A stretch of 64,000 nt of DNA from Limnohabitans sp. Jir72 (lineage in GTDB: Bacteria; Pseudomonadota; Gammaproteobacteria; Burkholderiales; Burkholderiaceae_C): NCBI RefSeq assembly GCF_003063575.1, contig NZ_NESC01000001.1:558001-622000 (forward strand), given 5' to 3'. Below the pieces are notes generated by a model. It saw only the letters and a list, made by a program, of their open reading frames with translations. It was not told where the DNA came from and made no database searches. This document shows, piece by piece, positions 62,662 through 64,000 of the stretch (the stretch's first letter is position 1; each line of letters opens with the position of its first letter). A program made the position numbers and the translations under genes.

Positions 62662-62716
62662 TGTCTGGAGGATGGCGTGACGCAGATCACAAAGCCATCA
62701 GGCCCGTCCTGAAATA

Positions 62717-63493
62717 TCAGGCGTCGGCAAACGCCCGCTCGATCACAAAGGCGCCAGGGGTGCTGGTGTTGCCTTCTTTGAGACCGCTTTCTTCGCAGAT
62801 GCGCTTGAGGTCTTTGAGCATTTCGGGCGAGCCGCAGATCATGATGCGGTCGGTTTCGGGGTTGAGCTTGGGCAGGCCCAAGTCAGCGAACAGCTTGCCG
62901 TTTTCGATCAGATCGGTCACGCGGCCCTGGTTTTTATAGGGTTCGCGGGTCACGGTGGGGTAGTAAAGCAGTTGTTTGCTCACCATCTCGCCCAAGAACT
63001 CGTTGGCCGGCAGGTCCTTGGTGATGTAGTCGTGATACGCCAGCTCGTTGACCTGACGCACGCCGTGCACCAGGATGACTTTTTCGAAACGCTCATAGGT
63101 TTCGGGGTCACGGATGATGCTCATGAAAGGGGCCAGGCCCGTGCCGGTGGACATCAGGTACAGGTTTTTGCCAGGCAGCAGGTAGTCGCACAGCAAGGTG
63201 CCCGTGGGCTTGCGGCCCACCACAATGGTGTCGCCCACCTGGATGTGTTGCAGCTTGGAGGTCAGCGGACCATCGGGCACCTTGATGCTCAAGAACTCGA
63301 GGTGCTCTTCGTAGTTGGCGCTGGCGATCGAATAGGCGCGCAGCAGCGGTTTGCCGCTTTCCTGACGCAGGCCAATCATGGTGAAGTGACCATTCGAAAA
63401 ACGCAGGGCCTGGTCACGCGTGGTGGTGAAACTGAACAGGCGGTCGGTCCAGTGGTGAACGCTCAGAACGCGTTCTTCGAGAAATGCACTCAT
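62717..63493 (-). CDS. fpr: Ferredoxin--NADP+ reductase
   Basis: MSAFLEERVLSVHHWTDRLFSFTTTRDQALRFSNGHFTMIGL...STGTGLAPFMSIIRDPETYERF. Confidence 0.94.
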   Translation of the reverse strand: MSAFLEERVLSVHHWTDRLFSFTTTRDQALRFSNGHFTMIGLRQESGKPLLRAYSIASANYEEHLEFLSIKVPDGPLTSKLQHIQVGDTIVVGRKPTGTLLCDYLLPGKNLYLMSTGTGLAPFMSIIRDPETYERFEKVILVHGVRQVNELAYHDYITKDLPANEFLGEMVSKQLLYYPTVTREPYKNQGRVTDLIENGKLFADLGLPKLNPETDRIMICGSPEMLKDLKRICEESGLKEGNTSTPGAFVIERAFADA

Positions 63494-63655
63494 GAAATCT
63501 TTTTGGGTTGGAGGCCAGGGCAAGAGTCCCGTGGCCACTGAGGGGAGCTGAAAGCTTGCTACAGTTGCGTTTGGAATGACCGCGCGAGAAGTCGACCTGT
63601 CGCAAAACAGGCGGTATTTTCGCCCGAACCGCTTACAACTGGAAATACTGAAATT

Positions 63656-63669
63656 TTATATCCGTATAA
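63656..63669 (+). promoter_or_regulatory. Candidate regulatory dyad upstream of yggX
   Basis: TTATA-tccg-TATAA, about 37 nt upstream of the yggX ATG. Confidence 0.35.
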
Positions 63670-63705
63670 CCAGTGCTTCTTAAGATAGATCAAGGCAAGA
63701 CACAC

Positions 63706-63981
63706 ATGGCACGCACCGTTCAATGCATCAAACTCGGCACCGAAGCAGAAGGCTTGGACTTCGCGCCCTATCCTGGCGAATTGGGCAAGCGCATCTGGGA
63801 GAGCGTGAGCAAGCAGGCCTGGGCCGACTGGCTCAAGCACCAGACCATGCTGGTCAATGAAAACCGCCTGAACCTGGCGGATCTGCGCGCCCGCCAGTAC
63901 CTGGCCCGTCAGATGGAAAAGCATTTCTTTGGCGAAGGGGCTGACGCGGCACAAGGCTTCGTGCCCCCACCTGCCAACTGA
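63706..63981 (+). CDS. yggX: Probable Fe(2+)-trafficking protein
   Basis: [78 protein letters not shown]. Confidence 0.97.
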   Translation: MARTVQCIKLGTEAEGLDFAPYPGELGKRIWESVSKQAWADWLKHQTMLVNENRLNLADLRARQYLARQMEKHFFGEGADAAQGFVPPPAN

Positions 63982-64000
63982 GTTTGAGCTCGACGCCTTT

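Overview
The window reads as an ordinary, gene-dense, high-GC chromosomal segment of a betaproteobacterium. Burkholderiales/Comamonadaceae is inferred from gene content and synteny; no search was run. Most coding sequences are on the minus strand. The backbone is a complete complex I operon, nuoA-N (about 11.06-25.43 kb), flanked by tRNA-Leu(GAG), secG, tpiA, a quinone oxidoreductase, pnp and rpsO on one side and DUF2818, NUDIX and DUF1178 genes on the other. Other loci: pncB, a liv-type ABC transporter with a fused LivHM permease, a phasin, pobA, a CoA-transferase, hpd, an EmrAB/NodT-like tripartite efflux set, a cardiolipin synthase-like gene, MATE/MarR, dacC, an OsmC-YcaO fusion, a HigBA-type toxin-antitoxin pair, hrpA, argA, dsbB, fpr and yggX. 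I found no CRISPR array, prophage, intact transposase or obvious new defence island. The signals most worth a second look are: (1) GGGGTCAGATCCC-type palindromic repeats embedded in frame at two places in hrpA and read in different frames; (2) GTAG-headed REP/REPIN-like hairpin pairs, two of which bracket a CoA-transferase gene; (3) a long stem-loop in the pnp leader; (4) a HigBA operator palindrome positioned so that the toxin mRNA may be leaderless; (5) two small ORFs missing from the ORF track; and (6) several unusual domain architectures. Product names rest on recognising protein sequence by eye, and start codons are estimates.
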